This document shows, in pieces, positions 1 through 13,900 of a stretch of 64,000 nt of DNA; positions within the stretch are counted from its first letter, which is position 1, and every line of letters begins with the position of its first letter. The notes under the pieces are model-generated. The model did not search any database. It had not been told where the DNA came from and saw only the letters and a list, made by a program, of their open reading frames with translations. Location of the stretch: contig JACAXG010000238.1 in NCBI GenBank assembly GCA_018881555.1, positions 310,001-374,000 on the forward strand, read 5' to 3'. Source of the DNA: Amblyornis subalaris (lineage: Eukaryota; Chordata; Aves; Passeriformes; Ptilonorhynchidae). The position numbers and the translations under genes are program-made.

Positions 1-729
1 CAGCTGCCTACACAACTGAAACACTTACCTCAAAGCTTGTAAGGGAAACATTCCTCTTCATAAAATCATGCAAGCTGTAACTTCTCAAACTAGGTTTAAG
101 TAAAATAAACTCTGCATCGGTCAAGGTTAAACACTTATAAATCCCCACTGGTGTTTGCTGTGAAAAGAGCATTTTCAGATCAAAGACTGATGGGCTCTAC
201 AGCGAAGCAGTCACAGCAGCAATTCATAAGAACACAGCAGTGAAAAAATAAAGTGCTCTCTCGGTTATTCGGAACACTAATATTGATTTTAGGAATTGCA
301 TCTGCATGTTTGCTTCTAAAGACATTGAAGTTTCAGCAGTGAACACGCTGCCTTAATTCAACCTCTTGAGCCATTTCAGCCCGAACTTACACAGAGTGGG
401 AAGCCTGTAAAGCAGGGTCTGATCAGGGGCAAACACTCAGGTGGTACAAGCCTGTTTAAGTTGAATATGACCTATATTTTTGCAACAGCTGAGGATTAAA
501 AAATAATTCAAGAAATTCACAAAACATTATATTCTGCCTAACCTTCTCCTGCATTCATAATCTAACAGACATTACAGATGCCAGATGCACCTTCCCAGAC
601 TGACGAGATATTAATATTGTCAGCAAAACACTGAGAAGTGGTTTGAGCCGTAATAATGGTTTGCCTGGAGCTCTCTCTCCCCTCAGTCCGACCAGACAAC
701 TTTTCCTATTCTCTCCGATCCCCCCTTAC
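1..729 (-). other. ST8SIA5: ST8SIA5 intron 1 (5' part)
   Basis: This is the intron downstream of the first coding exon, read on the minus strand from the GTAAGG donor at 729. I see no second exon, no repeat and no long open frame here. The next exon, expected to begin with a YFEF-like segment, must lie left of the window. Confidence 0.8.
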
Positions 730-860
730 CTTTTGAGATAGTTTCTCCCGTAGAGGATCTGCTGCAGCAAGGTGACCACGGCAAAGGCGCAGATGAAGAT
801 GAAGAACAAAGTTCTGTTTCCCAGCAAATCTCGGCTTGACGAAGGGTCTGTGTATCCCAT
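730..860 (-). CDS. ST8SIA5: ST8SIA5 first coding exon (alpha-2,8-sialyltransferase 8E)
   Basis: This exon encodes the first 43 residues of a type II Golgi membrane sialyltransferase that adds alpha-2,8-linked sialic acid to gangliosides (GT3/GD1c type products). The protein starts MGYTDPSSSRDLLGNRT, a short cytoplasmic tail. A hydrophobic signal anchor follows at about residues 17-37 (TLFFIFICAFAVVTLL), then QQILYGRNYLKR. This matches mammalian ST8SIA5 nearly residue for residue. The start is supported by a good Kozak context (A at -3, G at +4) and an in-frame TGA 15 nt upstream. The exon ends AAA AG followed by a GTAAGG donor (GT at 729-728), splitting the Arg codon. The catalytic sialyl motifs are on later exons outside the window to the left. 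Identification is confident from sequence; the enzymatic role is family knowledge. Confidence 0.95.
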
Positions 861-1700
861 CCTTCTCAAAAGTCACTGAGGCTTCTCTGGGTGAAATTCA
901 GTTCATCGCCACCTTCATGCCCTTTGTGCTGGGAGGTGGAGGGGAATGCTTGCTGGCTTTTCTGTGAGCAATCCAAGGGCAAGGTTTCCCATTGTTTGGC
1001 CCTGCTGCCCCTTCCTTGCCCCTTTTGGATGTTAGCTCCAGGACTGTGCGCAATGGCTTGCTTCCATGGTAAAGTTTCCAGGAGATTCAGACGTGGGTAA
1101 CATCTAAAATCATCTCTCAGAGCTCTCTCAGCGCAGGCAGCCTGTGCTCTGTGAGAGGCATTCTGTTCCCTCTAAGCCCCTCTTGAAAACCCGCTGCTAG
1201 CAATTATCTACTTCAATCCCATTTTCATATTCCAGATGGGGGAAGCTGCACACAAACCAGAAAACTGCAGCCAATGGCAAGCACGGGGCTCCGGCAACCT
1301 GCGTTGGAAGCACATAGTCGTCAGCTCTTCTCTGCTTCTGCTCAGTGATTCCAGCGAAATGTGCTCGCAAGGAGACGTGACTGGGGCGGGCTATTATTGA
1401 ACAAGCATGTAACAGTCATGAGGATTTCATTCAGAACCCTGCCAAAAAAAAAAAAAAAAAAAAAAAAACAACAACAAAACACCACCAAACCAAACCCCCA
1501 GCAGCAGCAGTCTGGTCGGGCTAGCAGGAGAGCTGCATTCTGTGCAGCAGCGCGCCGTCCGCGCCGCGGCTCCGCTGCCGGGGCATTTGCATGCAGAATG
1601 CAGAGCCTTCAGTCACACACCGCTCACTATTTGGGCTCCTCTCTTCCCCCTATTCCTCCAGAGTAAGCACAAGCAAGGTCACTGTGCATCCCTTCAAGGA
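861..1700 (-). promoter_or_regulatory. ST8SIA5 5' UTR and probable promoter region
   Basis: This stretch lies immediately upstream of the ST8SIA5 start codon on the minus strand. It contains a GC-rich, CpG-bearing patch at about 1540-1585, a POU-type octamer ATTTGCAT at 1585-1592, and a CCAAT box near 1269. A 25-base A run at 1444-1468 separates the GC patch from the gene. No transcription start can be fixed from sequence alone. The promoter role is inferred from position and motifs; neural expression of ST8SIA5 would fit an octamer site but is not shown here. Confidence 0.4.
1444..1468. repeat. Poly-A tract with CAA/CCA-rich continuation
   Basis: A run of 25 A residues is followed by CAACAACAAAAC and then by a CAG run ending near 1511. 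It looks like simple sequence, possibly the tail of an old retroposon, but no element body is recognisable next to it. Confidence 0.8.
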
Positions 1701-4004
1701 CAGCGCTCTCGGTTCCTGCATGCTGATTTATTGGAGGCTCCGAGTAGCCTCACAGCCGCAGAGAGGGAGCCTGCCTCTCTGTGCAGGCTCTAAGAACCAT
1801 TCATTTAAAGAGACAAATATTCTGATTGTTCCCCCACTAGACACAGTCCTCTTTTGAAAGGGCAGAGCAACAAGACCTTGTCCACGGCATCGTAACTCCT
1901 CTAAAAATCTCCCCATTGTCAGGAGAGGCTCAATTCAGCTCACAGGGAGTTTTGTCACTCATTTCACTGGGAGCAAAATCTGCCCCCGACACTAAAACAA
2001 GTTCCAATGAAAGCTTTATGCATGAATGAAACATCCAGACTAGGAGGTTGTTTTGCCCCAATAACAGATGGGAAAAGAATTTTGACAACAAAATGCTGAG
2101 GGAAAAAAATCCTTTGTGTAAGAGAATAGGAAGATTTTTGTGTGAATAAATTTTCCAACAGTAAAATCAGCGTATGCAGAATGCTCTAGTGTGCCAGCAG
2201 CCCAGCTGTGTGGAGCAGCAAACAGGGATTGTTCATGGACTTTGTTTCAGCTGTATCTGGTCCTTCATAGCAGGAAGGGCCAAAGGTAGCTTTGTGCAAC
2301 CTTTTCAACACAGTCCATTAAGCCGGGGCTAGTCCTCAGTATGACCTATAGCAATTTAGGCAAGACAATCAATGGCTAAAGCAGGCTCTGCCTTACCTAA
2401 TTCTAAGCAAGAAAAGTAACAGAAGTGTTAAAGGCAGGGGGCTGGTCACCCTGAACCCCTGCAGGCAGGAGACCAGCATTTTAGACACTACTGATTTGGC
2501 AGAGAAGATATAGGGATCCAGTCCCTGATACGTCCTGCCTCAGTGCCTCTCACAGCTCCCACACCTCTATTTCTGAACCCTGCTAAATGCTTCAGTTATC
2601 ACCTTGCATATAAATAGAGTGGGGACCCCAGGTCAGATCAAAGATTTATCCGGGAAAAGTAGAAGCAGAGGGTAAAGACATACTGATACCTCCTTGGAAA
2701 CACTCTCCTGCCATTTTGTGGTTCAGGGTCTTCAGAACCAAGCAAAGAAAACCAACAATTAGGCTGGAAAAATAACTCAGTTGGATGCATTCATTTGTAC
2801 AGTACTGGGAATAATGCACATACCAGGGGACTGCAAGTAAAACACTACAAGCAGTTCGATTCCCTGTTGTCAAAGTCATCAGCTCTAGGGCCAAATGTGT
2901 TTCTTTTAATGATCAGTTCATGTAAGCTCACTTAATATGAGACTGTTTCCATATAGGAACTATATGTACCATTTAGATTGATCTAACCATAAATCTTCCC
3001 AGGAAAAGGAAAAGCTGTATGGCCATCAAAATTCCCAGGCTGAGACCCCACAAGATACAACACAGGCAGATTTGTATGGAGGAGCTGAGGCAAGGCCAAT
3101 AAGTTCAGATATGAGGGGAAATGTACTTAATGCTTTGAAATGTTGCATTTCTACGATAGCTTTGAAAATCCTCTCTGAGAAATTTGCCTCAGTTGCTCCA
3201 GGAGTTGTTTTACAAAACCAGCTAAGTATCAGAGAGTAGAATTTGGTTTCTTATGACTTTCTATAGGGGTGACACTGGTTTTGCAGATTCTTTTATCACA
3301 TAGGATTTTATGAAAACACTTTCATCTTTTCTTCCTTTACTCCCCTCCATTCAAAGGGGATTTTTTCCCTTGACATCTGTGCTGTAACGCACCAAATACC
3401 TGAGCCTAGCAGCTGCTCTTTGTCCTGGACTGATGGTCAGCCTGAGCTGCAGCAAACAGCCCATGCATTCTGTCAGTCTTTGATTTCCTGTGTCCTCTCA
3501 TGGTTCTCTGCTGTATCAGACTGGCCAGAAGATGCAGCCCCTGAGAGGCCTGTGGGCAGGAGAGCTGCAGACCCAAAGCAAAACTACAAAGACATCTATA
3601 ACAAATAGGAAGGGTTTCCTGTGCCAGATCTTGCACAGACATCATTCCTGACGTCACATGTAAAAGAAATCTGTTTGCTGCCCTCAGCCCAGTACAGCAA
3701 CACTGCAGAACTGGAAGCAGACCAGCTCCGTGCAAGCAGAGAGAAATAGGATGTCTATTGACAAATTTTCACAGCATGCTCAAGGTTGTCTGCAATATTT
3801 ATTGTGAGTGAAACAGGCTTAGAGTGCAGCAGAAGGGCTGAGTAAGCAGTGTCAGCTCTCATTCCTGGGGTCCTTTGAGAATTTGACTTGTCAACTACAG
3901 ACCTCCTTGAAAGCATCGGGTCTCTGCAGAGAAAAAAATATTGTATTTTTTTATTATTTTACACGCTGCACTTAAGCAAGCAACAGGCAACAACAGATCC
4001 CCTC
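1701..4004. other. Intergenic, no gene seen
   Basis: No coding exon, recognisable repeat or RNA gene was found. A TATAAATAG string at about 2609 is on the strand opposite to ST8SIA5 and has no gene downstream. Confidence 0.6.
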
Positions 4005-4130
4005 CAGAGTCTGAGAAGGGTTGGAAAGGCCCTCTAACACCGAGTCCCACCATTCCCCAAGCACTGCCGAGTCCACCATTAGCCCATGTCCCCAGGTGCC
4101 ACATCCAAACAATTTTTTAACACTTCCAGC
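4005..4130 (-). mobile_element. CR1 LINE 3' fragment, old
   Basis: A degenerate minus-strand CR1 3' end. The order GGTTGGAAAGGCCCTCT, CGAGTCC, CACTGCCGAGTCCACCA and CCACATCCA...TTTTAACACTTCCAG follows the CR1 3' consensus. It is diverged and lacks a clear terminal octamer tail. Confidence 0.65.
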
Positions 4131-7100
4131 ACGACAGACACAAGCTCAGAACAGCTATTCCTACATCAGTTCCTGGAGCACAGACTTCAAAATCTAAAGC
4201 AAACGTGGCAAAATGGATCTTAATAGGAAGCTGCCAGAAGCAGTCAGTCTTACACGTGTCTGGCCTTTATTTGTTGCATGTGAGCTGCTTGCTAAATATC
4301 ACCAGAGATAATCTGTCACAAGAAACTCCTCCAGCCTGAGCAGTGAGACTCTGAGCGCTCTGACACAAACACAAACATGCTCCTCGCAGTGATACCCTCC
4401 AACGGGAGTTCATCATTTGCGCTTAGGGCCACATGAGACAGATCTGAATTTATTTTTTTTAAAAAAGAAGTTAACGTTAAATCTCAAAGACAAAGAAACC
4501 CAAACCATGTTACTGAAGCTCTACACAAGGAAAGACGAACTGGCCAAAAGGGCAGAACCTGGTGGGAATCGGACTCTACCTCTCTTGAGGAGGGAATAAG
4601 CTCATCTTTCTCTCTCTTTCTGCTGAACGGACAACACACAGCCCTTACTACTAAGCTGCAGTTAATTTTTTAATGCAAATGAACTAGAAACATTCATTTT
4701 TGATAGGCAGGTCTGATTGGGAATTTTTTTAAGTATCTTTCACTGAGCCTGTCCTTTGAATCAGTGTTTGACTGATCATGCATTCTAATTTCAGCTGAAA
4801 GCAAGGGCATTTAGTGTCTGGGATAGCAGGATCCGTCTCTTGGTTGTTTAAACCATGGAACACGTAACTGAACACGTTAAACTCACAGTATCACACAGGT
4901 TCAGAGTAAAACAAGACATGCTTCACATTCCCCTTCAGGATTTTTTCTCCCCCTGCCTGCTCAGCCATTCTCCTCTTCATGGCTGTTATGCAGACCAAAG
5001 AACTTCACACTCAGCACAGCAGAATACTATGGGCTGTAAATGGTTTGAGTACATTTTTTACACCTCATTTCCCCCCCTATATTAAAATTAAAACATGCCT
5101 ATTTACAGTTTCTACAATGCTTGTGTAAACTGCTAGATCCCTGATTTTGCAAAGAGCTGGCACATAGGTATAAGGCTGGAAGGTTCTGCTGAATATGAAA
5201 CTCATAAACATATGCTTATCAATATTAATTCTTTTGCAGATATAAAACATGAATTTATTAGCATAATCTAGTGCTTAACACAATGTCTAGTCCCCCATCA
5301 CTGCCACAAATCCATATGTCTTAAACTGAGACAGTGAAGGAAGCTGAAAGGATTCAGCTAAGATGTAAACATTTATTTTTTTCTGAGTTGGGTTAAGCCA
5401 TGAGGAGATGGCAGTGGCTAATTTGCCATCAGGCTCCTACCTGTGGAGACACTTGAATTAGAGGACGTGTCCTGAAGACAACACATGGTCTGTGTACTGG
5501 ATATACATTACATCATCTATTGAATCATGACCAGCTTCCTTCCAATTATGGGTCACATGTAGGGGAAAAATGACCCAGTGCATAAAATACCCCATTTTTA
5601 CACTGCTGCCACCATCTCTGCTGGAAAAGGAATGAAGACTTCCTCAAAGGAATAACATTTTCCTGACATGGATGTAGTGCTGTACATTTTCTATTGACAG
5701 CTCCTTATATCAGGGCCTGCTAAAATGTGTAGCAAAGTGCAAAACTGGGCTCCATGCTAGGGACACCTCTGCTTTCCTGGTGACTTTTCCAGATTCCTAG
5801 AAAACACAGGAAATTTAGTGTTATTCTTATGATCCTGTTCAGGCTCACAACAGCCCTGGAAGCAACTGAGAAGAGTGGAAGCCCAGATTCTCTGCGGGGA
5901 AAAAGAAACAGGACCAGATTTTGTTCACAGGAGTCATCAGTTAAAAGCACTAGTTTGATTTTGGAGCAGTGCACGGGAGCCTTGGATTTAGCATCAGATC
6001 AAGGGGACCGAGATGCTGGCAGAACCACAGAGGGGTCAAAGGGCTTCCATGACCAACAGTTACTCTCAGAGAAGAAACATGATCCTGCCTCTATCCCAAG
6101 CAGGTCATAACTTCCACCTAGTTCATCACATTTAAAACTTTTCAGTGAAAGCCTAGAAAGTGCTGGAATCAGCAGCACTTGCTTTACAAGTTTAATGGCA
6201 GTTCAAAGTTTGATACTTCTTTTTGATGAAAATATTCCAGCATTAACACCACAACGAAAGACCAATATAACGATAACACATTATCTAATGTTAGAAACCA
6301 CAGTTAAGAGTTATTTCACTGTTTTAACAATACATTTTTACAGAAAAAGTAAAAACGTTAATCTGAGATATTAAAAATGTATATAATATGGCACATAAAG
6401 TCAGATTAGTTGACAGAGACAGCATCAATAACTTTCTTTGTCAGTGAGTAGGCACGAATCAGAGCAGGGCTAAATATGAAAAAGAATCTTTTCCTCTGAA
6501 CAATTAGCGAATTAAAATCTTCAAAAAATTCTACACTGCTCTTGTAATCAAGATGTAGAAGAGACCTATTACAGAAAATTATTTAGGAAAAGTTACAAAA
6601 GTAACTTTTAATCTCAGTTCTGCATTGATGTTGTATTCAAAGGAGTGATGTACATTCCTCTTGAATTAACCATCAGCTTCAGCTCACACAACCTTTCAAG
6701 CAGCCCAGACATTCAGGTTTTGAACCATTCCTCATTATATTCTCCTACAACACTGATTACAATATTAACTACACCAGTGTTGTCTTGGGTAGTCCACCTG
6801 TTCACCTGAGTTACTCTCCTAGCCAAAACCAATATGTGTTCAGCCATACCACGTTTTCTTCAATAATCCATGCTAGCCCACGCTTGGTTCAGTCCATGAC
6901 AAAAAATATAAATAATAATTAAAAAAAAAAATCTGGCTTGTGTGGTCTTCAAAAATTCCCGTTCTTCACGAACCATGTTTTATTTTGCTCTTCTGGCACT
7001 GTGGAAATGCCCACTGGAATCTGGACAACTCACCTGGAAGACAGACACCTGTATCCCCATGGCACTGTGACCAGGCACATCTTTCTGCCCCTCCTGGGAC

Positions 7101-7810
7101 AGTGTGGATTCGGCTTTTAAGCCCTGCACAGTTTCTGGTCTGGCCTGCAAGTGGCTACAGAGATGGATATTAATAAAACTGGTGGCCCTTTCCAATTCCT
7201 TCCTCGGGATCTGCGATCTGCCGTGAATCCCTGGGTCGTGCTTTCTCATGTTAGAGTAAAAAATAAGGACCATTCCTGGAACAGCCAGACATTGCAGCTG
7301 GGCATTAGCAGAGTCAGCTCCTGCCACGAGCATTTATCATTTACAGAGGCAAGAAGGGAAGGTGAGAGACGGATTTATTAGCCCCTTTGGCAGGCAGCAG
7401 GAATTGCAATTTGGAAGTCATGTTTGGCAACGTGCAAACAGCTCAGCTCACAAACAAGTGCAAAACCAAGACAACAATGGTCCATTTTGCTGCCAAACAA
7501 GTCTGAGAGTCTCAAGGGCAGCTCCAACAACCCAGATGGAGAAACTCCATCCACAGACAGGGCCTGGATCACCCCTGACCTCTGCCAGCAGCTTGAGATT
7601 TGCTGGCTCTAAACATAAATGTCACAGCACTGTTGCAGGCAGTGCTGACACGGGCAGAGAGATGGAGGGCCACAGCCAAAAAGGTATTTAAGCATCCTCC
7701 TGCTCTCAAAATTTTGGGAGTCAAATGAAAATCCTTGTTTGGCTCTTGGCTGCAAGTGAATTGTCCAGGGCTACGATTCAAATAAGGACTTACAGTGAGA
7801 TCTTACACTC
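4131..7810. other. Intergenic, no gene seen
   Basis: AT-rich unique sequence. Short open frames here show no recognisable domain, good codon bias or splice context. I see nothing else in it. Confidence 0.6.
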
Positions 7811-7911
7811 AACCTGTTCTAGTGGGAGGTGTCCCTGCCCATGGCAGGGCTCGGAACAAGATGGTCTTTAAGATCCCTTCCAACCCAAATCACGATCCTA
7901 TGATTTATGAT
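7811..7911 (+). mobile_element. CR1 LINE 3' terminal fragment
   Basis: About 100 bases of CR1 3' end in plus orientation. The segments CCTGCCCATGGCAGGGC, GATGGTCTTTAAGATCCC and TTCCAACCCAAATCA are followed by the tail CCTATGATTTATGA. It is strongly 5' truncated. Confidence 0.85.
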
Positions 7912-10900
7912 GACCCCACTGAAATTTGCTAAATTTTGACTACTTCCAGTGCTGTATTCCACCTACTTCTCTCTAGAACAGGACCACCAGTACAGCCTCC
8001 TATCCATCAGCCAGAAAATTTTCCATTCTTATCTACAGTCTTTGGTGGTGGTGTTGACCTCTTCCTGGAGACCCTTCAACAGGTATTCATTTAAATAGCT
8101 GAGTACAGTCAATTGGATGTATTTTTTTCTCTAAGAATCTAAAATGGGGAAGACAGGGTGGTAGTTTATCTACAGCCAGTATTAATATCCAACAGCATAT
8201 GGCCCACAGGATCCAGTGCTCTACAAGCAGATACTAAGGAAATGCCTTTGACAAGGAGAGACATCCCCAGAAGAGCTCTCCTTTGAGGAGAGGGAGCACA
8301 GAATGGCATTCATCCAGAATAGGGTTTTTTTTGAGAACATTCTCATCAGCATCACCTTTATTTAAACCTCACTTTCAATCGGCTTTTTTATTTTCTTCCA
8401 GGTGTATCCAGCAGCTCCTCTGGAGCTAAGAAATTTGTGCGTGGGTTTTCTTTCACGCACTGTGGGTAGGAAGGTATGTGGGAACTGTAATTCAGTCACT
8501 CTAAATCACATGTAGCTGAAGCTTGAAAGAAAAATAATAATAAATGGTTCAGATTGTCAGGCTCTGTGCAATTCTCAATCAATTAAAGCTTATTTTAGCA
8601 CCAGGGCAGTTTATTTTTGTAATGTTCTCCTGGCATTCTGATGCTTTCATGTTACTGTGTAGCTAAAAGGTCTTCCCGGGAACAAATTACTCTTGGTAAA
8701 GCATTCTCTGAACCGCAATTTTAGTTTCTGTGAAATGACAAGAAGTAATATCGACATCAGCAAACAGCAACAAGAAAAGGGCTACTGGCAGTGAGAGAGA
8801 AAGGCTTTGGACATGGGAAAAGGAGGAAGATAAACCTGAGGCTCAAGCAGAGTAAAACTATGGTTGTTTAGGCTCAGAGTCTACCGAAGTGTTCTTCAGT
8901 GCATATGACTTTCAAGTGTAATTCACTGTGTTGAGACATTAAATAGTGAGAAGTCACCAATGAAGATTGGTGCTGCTTTTTTTCATCAACAGTTAAAATC
9001 AAATACTGTGTCTGCATTTTAGATCTTCATTTTGTGTTGTTATCTTGGTTCCCATTTCACAGACGTGGATGACACGGGATCACCCGAATCAGAATTCCCC
9101 TACTGCAATCCATGCTGCACTTGAGAAAATGAACCACAGTGTCAGATTCACACTGAAGGTTTCAGAGGTTCAAAAGTTGGCTAATTGATAAGGAGAGCTC
9201 TTCCCTGATGTGACAGGAAAAACCATAATTAGTACTGTTTGTGGGTCCTTGCAGTCCATGGAAGCAGCTGGCAAACAAGAACAATGCTCCCATTTCACCT
9301 CTGCTGGAATCACAGACAAAATATTTGCTTCATACGAGGGGCAATAAACACAATAAGTTGTTCTTATTTCTTTTTCACTGTGGCAAAGATGAAGAGATTA
9401 TGGAGGATATATCCTACACTGATGATCAGTTGTTATAAACTGATTCAACTTTTGCCCTCAGCTTTACCAGACAAGGAAATTAAAAGCAAGGTGGAAAGGG
9501 CATATGAAGAGTGTTCCTCACCCCTTTTTAATTCACAGATTTCTAGCCTCCAAGTTTTGCTTGCTTTTCCTCCTTCGGGCCTGGAGCCATCCCTCACAAT
9601 ACACTGCCCCAGGTGGAGGATTTCCATTGTCTTTTCCTAACTGGAAAAATGCACCATACCAAACACGAAACAATAGGAAACTTAATCCTCATAGTGCAGC
9701 AGGGAGCTGTGGCAGGGTCGTCAGCTTCCCTCTGGCAGCTCATGCTCAGATGCTACCCCCTTGCCTTGGATACCACTACAGGTTTGGCTTGGAAATCCAA
9801 AAGGAAGCTGCAGTTCAGCTCTGTACATCCAGCATCCATCTGCTTGGGGCAAAGGAAGGACAAACCTTTTTCCTCAGCACTTTTCCTTCCAGTTGCTGAA
9901 GCAGAACTGTCTGGCACTGCAGAAAACACTGCTCTCACAACAAGCATTGGGCTGTGGCACATCACCTCAGCCAAGAAGGTCACCAGCTCCACAGGAATAC
10001 ACACCTTGCTCTGGGCCACATACCTGGCAAATCCCTGCAAGCTGTGACCAGCCCTACATGGAGCACAGCTAGAGACTTGAGTTCACCAGCTGCTGCCTGG
10101 AACCAGCATGTCACCTTCCCTAAAATACGCAGAAAAGCCATTAACTCTGCATTTCATATCCACTGCCCTTCCTTGCAATCTCCATGCTCCCATCACAGCA
10201 TGTCAGTACTCCAGAACTTAACGTGTTCCTGTTAAAAGTATTATCTTTCCAGCAACCACTGAAGAGTTACAGAGCTACAAAAAGTTACAGTTCAACATCA
10301 GTCCAAGGTGAGTTCAAACTACAGCTCCAAGTGTTTCATATCCCATTGGCTTTAATAGGTTATTAATATTAAAAGTAAAAGCTTCCATTAAAAAATCATT
10401 AATGATTTTGTTACTTTTGCAGAACTATCCAGTCTTTTTTTAAGGTAAAGCTCTAAACTTCCTCCCAGCAGGCCAAAAGCCAAGTCCATCCTTATCCTCA
10501 TTCGAGTGGGGACAACAGCCCTAACTATCATTTGCTAATTAGCTGGAGGTTTGGGCTCAGCTCCATGTCTTACCAGGCTTTCTTCCTGACTTCAGGCAGA
10601 GCTGCTCCACAGTGCTGAGATCTCCAAGCTGTCTTGGCAAGGCAAGACAGCACTTCTGTGATAGCATGGCTGCTTCCAGCACTTGAACTGTGACTTTTGC
10701 ATGGTGAGGGGGAGTCATCTGCCACTTAGTCAGCTCACCCCACACTCCACACGCAGCACAGGTGGGCGTCTTTGCCCTCCTCAGCATCTCTTCCCTCATT
10801 TCTGAACCAGCAATCATAGCATTTCTTGGCCTTGCAGGTGTATTGCAGAAGGAGCAAGGACAATTTTCCACTTACTGCTTAATGCAAAAAAAACCCTCTG

Positions 10901-13900
10901 CTGCCTCTTAATATAAGATTCTGCCAGTTTAAGATCCCAAGATGTTGCTCTCCCAAGAGCAGGATCCACCTAATCCACTTCCCTAAGCAATCCCATCCTG
11001 GGCTACTTGACATTTCTGGTGAAGACAGACAAGTATCACACACAGCTCATGGAAACCAGGAGATCTGGGGTGTTAATAGCACTAAATAGAGATGTACCTG
11101 ACTCCCACCACCAATGAATGTGCCTATACTTACCAAAACCCTCCATGCACTTAGCTGAGGTTTAGTCAACACACTCCGTGGAGAATAACAGCTCTTTTAA
11201 TCCCAAAGTACCCCAAAGATACGTCAAATGAGTCACATCCCAAAAACGCCCTTTTCTTTCCTGACTATGACGGGAGCTTTGGATGACCACTTCAGTTGCA
11301 GGTGGGAGGCAAGAGGGCCAAGTGTGAAACAGCATGGAAACAAGCTGATGTCAAGGAAATAATGAAAGGAAGTGAGCTATGATTGTTTTCCCCTTAATAT
11401 TTAATCCACTGAAAGTGCCTGTCTTAAATCCAGTGAAACTGCCACAGAAGATCACATTTCCTCCAGCCAGCTACCGTTGAAGGGGGACAAAGCTACAGAA
11501 TTTCATCCAGATTTCCAGTTATACTCTGGTCCTCTTATTTCTCCCCCATAGCTACTGTAGATGATCATCAGCAAATGAATAAAACATACTTTCATGCGAA
11601 TGGAACAACATGTGCCAGCTTTGCTGCTGGCATTCTGTCCACATGACTAGCACTCCCCTTTGCTAACCCTTCTTCCCACTTGTGCTGTTAACCCTCCACA
11701 GACAAAAGGAAAACAAGGCAAATCTTGGGTGTTTCTTCCCCCTCAGTGACACCAAAAAATGGTCTGGGATGAGCAGAGAGGAGGAGTTACATTTCCAGAC
11801 AACGTAAAAGAATGAGATACTTTAACGTAACATTTCTCTTAGAGCCAAAAGATTTTTAAAAGGAACAAAAATGAACTACTTTGAAACTATTAAAAGGAAA
11901 TGCCCAGTTATATAGCATGTAGCTTTTGGACCTCCCTGCCACAAGACAAAGTGCTTACTGAGCTTCAAACACTCCTATGATGACCCATGCAAAGGCTAAG
12001 ATCATTGACAGCTTCACAGACTGCATATGAACACCTCAAAATTACCGTGTGAGCCACTCAGACTTTCCTCAGCTTGGCTGTTCTGTATTCATCTGCCAAA
12101 AAGGTGAGAGACAGGGACAGCTTGCATGACCCGAAGCATTTATTATTCAATATTGTTCCATATCTTCATGCTCTTCAGTAAGATGCCTGACCTCCAGGTT
12201 ACCCCACAGGGATGGCAGGGAATGACGACAGGAATAGAAAACGAAAAAATACTCATGTTTGCATAATTTAGCCCCTGGTCGAAATCTCAGAGTGAAATCA
12301 GAGGATCTAAAGATTATTAAGAGAGTCAGCCCTGTTTTTTAGGTTATAATTCACCCTTTGGCCGTCTCACTTGGCTGCAGAATAAATATCACCTGCTGTG
12401 GCAATAACAAATACAGTTTGCTGGGGCTACAGTTCCTGGTACACTGCTTTATTGGCCTTGAACGCTTCAGGAAAAGGAGTTAGAATGCCTGCAAAAGAAA
12501 TCTTCACTTATTGAACCATTTGAAGGCTAGCAGAGAAACCTTCAAACAACAAGCAGCTAATGACTGGGTAAATGCCAGATTTCACTGAGTTGTGCCAGGG
12601 ATGTATTTGGCCATGTATTTTTTGTTTGTGCATCCCCCATAAAGTTGAATCATCGGGCAAATTCTGCTTAATCAGAATCTAAGCCAGTACATGCTTAAAT
12701 CAATGGGAGGCAATCTTGATTTCCAAGGGAGAAATGAGAATCTAAATCGCTTTACTAACAATTCAGACTCACTTTTTTTTCATTCTCACAGCAAAATCTA
12801 CTGCTCAAGTGGCTTTAACTTACCCCTGTTACAATCAGTAATAGAGATCCTTAATTCACCAACTGGCCAAGCACCACCCACAAGCTTTTAAAGCCTTAGG
12901 GAAAGCTTAGAGAAGCCCTGGGAAGCCTCCAATATCATGCTGGACTGATATGTAGAATAGCTATTTCAAGCTCTTTTCCCTATTTGTTACCATCCCGGAT
13001 AAAAAGGCATTAACTAATTATTTTAATTGCACTTTTTGTAGTATTTCTCACGGGACCTGGACTGCAGCTGCCTCAGCTTGATCCCATCTGGCTGGGGGAT
13101 GGGATGCTATTATAAAATGTGTTTTCCCCAGAGTGAATGGGGCTTTCTGCTGCAGCTGTTTTTATCGAGGTGGGGGAGCTATTGGAACAGGTGTATGGTA
13201 CATAAATGCTCCCTGGTTTGAAACTATCTAATATTGACTCCAGCAGGAAAACTTCAACCAGCTCCACAGGATCAAATCCAGCCAAACTCCCACCCCCCCT
13301 TTTCGGTGAGCAGGAAAGCACACAATGGTTACTTTTAAAAGAACAGACACCTTTGTGGGACTGATGCCTTGAAAGGGTATTTATGGATTTTTTCAACCAG
13401 AATTTTCTTGGTTTCTGAGGGCAAAATGTTGCAACTGTTTGGAAGAGTCATGATCTCACAGGCAACGAATTATCTGCAACAAGATTCAGATCACTTACGG
13501 AAAAATATGCGGTTAGGAATGGAGCGAAGGAAAACACCCCCACAGAAACCTGATTAATCAAGTACAATTGGCAGCAAGCACAAAAGAGAGACTGTGCTCT
13601 TCAGAAGACATTTTTTAGTACAGACGAGTTTCTGCTCCCCTCTAAGTGACGTTGCCCTGTTTTCCCTACTCCCATCCCCGTTTCAGGCCTGATGAAAATG
13701 TTGGGTCTCTCAAACCCCATACTCATTTTGCTTGGGCTCCAGTCTTTCACAGATGTTTGGTGAGAGGTAAGGGAGGAAGGTAATTGGGATTTCCATTGGT
13801 TCCAGCCAGGCCATCACTGATAAAAATCTGTATTTCCTGCTGAAAATCTGCTCAGGTTAAAGATGAGCTACACCAGTATAACAGGCACTGAGGTGGGTGT

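Noticed and set aside
1361..1666. 101-codon frame with poly-Lys
   Set aside because: Created by the poly-A and CAA/CAG simple repeat upstream of ST8SIA5.
2606..2625. TATAAATAG-like TATA box
   Set aside because: Plus-strand orientation with no gene downstream and far from ST8SIA5, which is on the other strand.
4540..4590. tRNA-like B box (GGGAATCGGACTC)
   Set aside because: No A box, no acceptor stem or cloverleaf could be formed around it.
9239..10235. Cluster of overlapping open frames on both strands
   Set aside because: Openness in several frames reflects few TA-rich stops; translations resemble nothing and are mutually exclusive.
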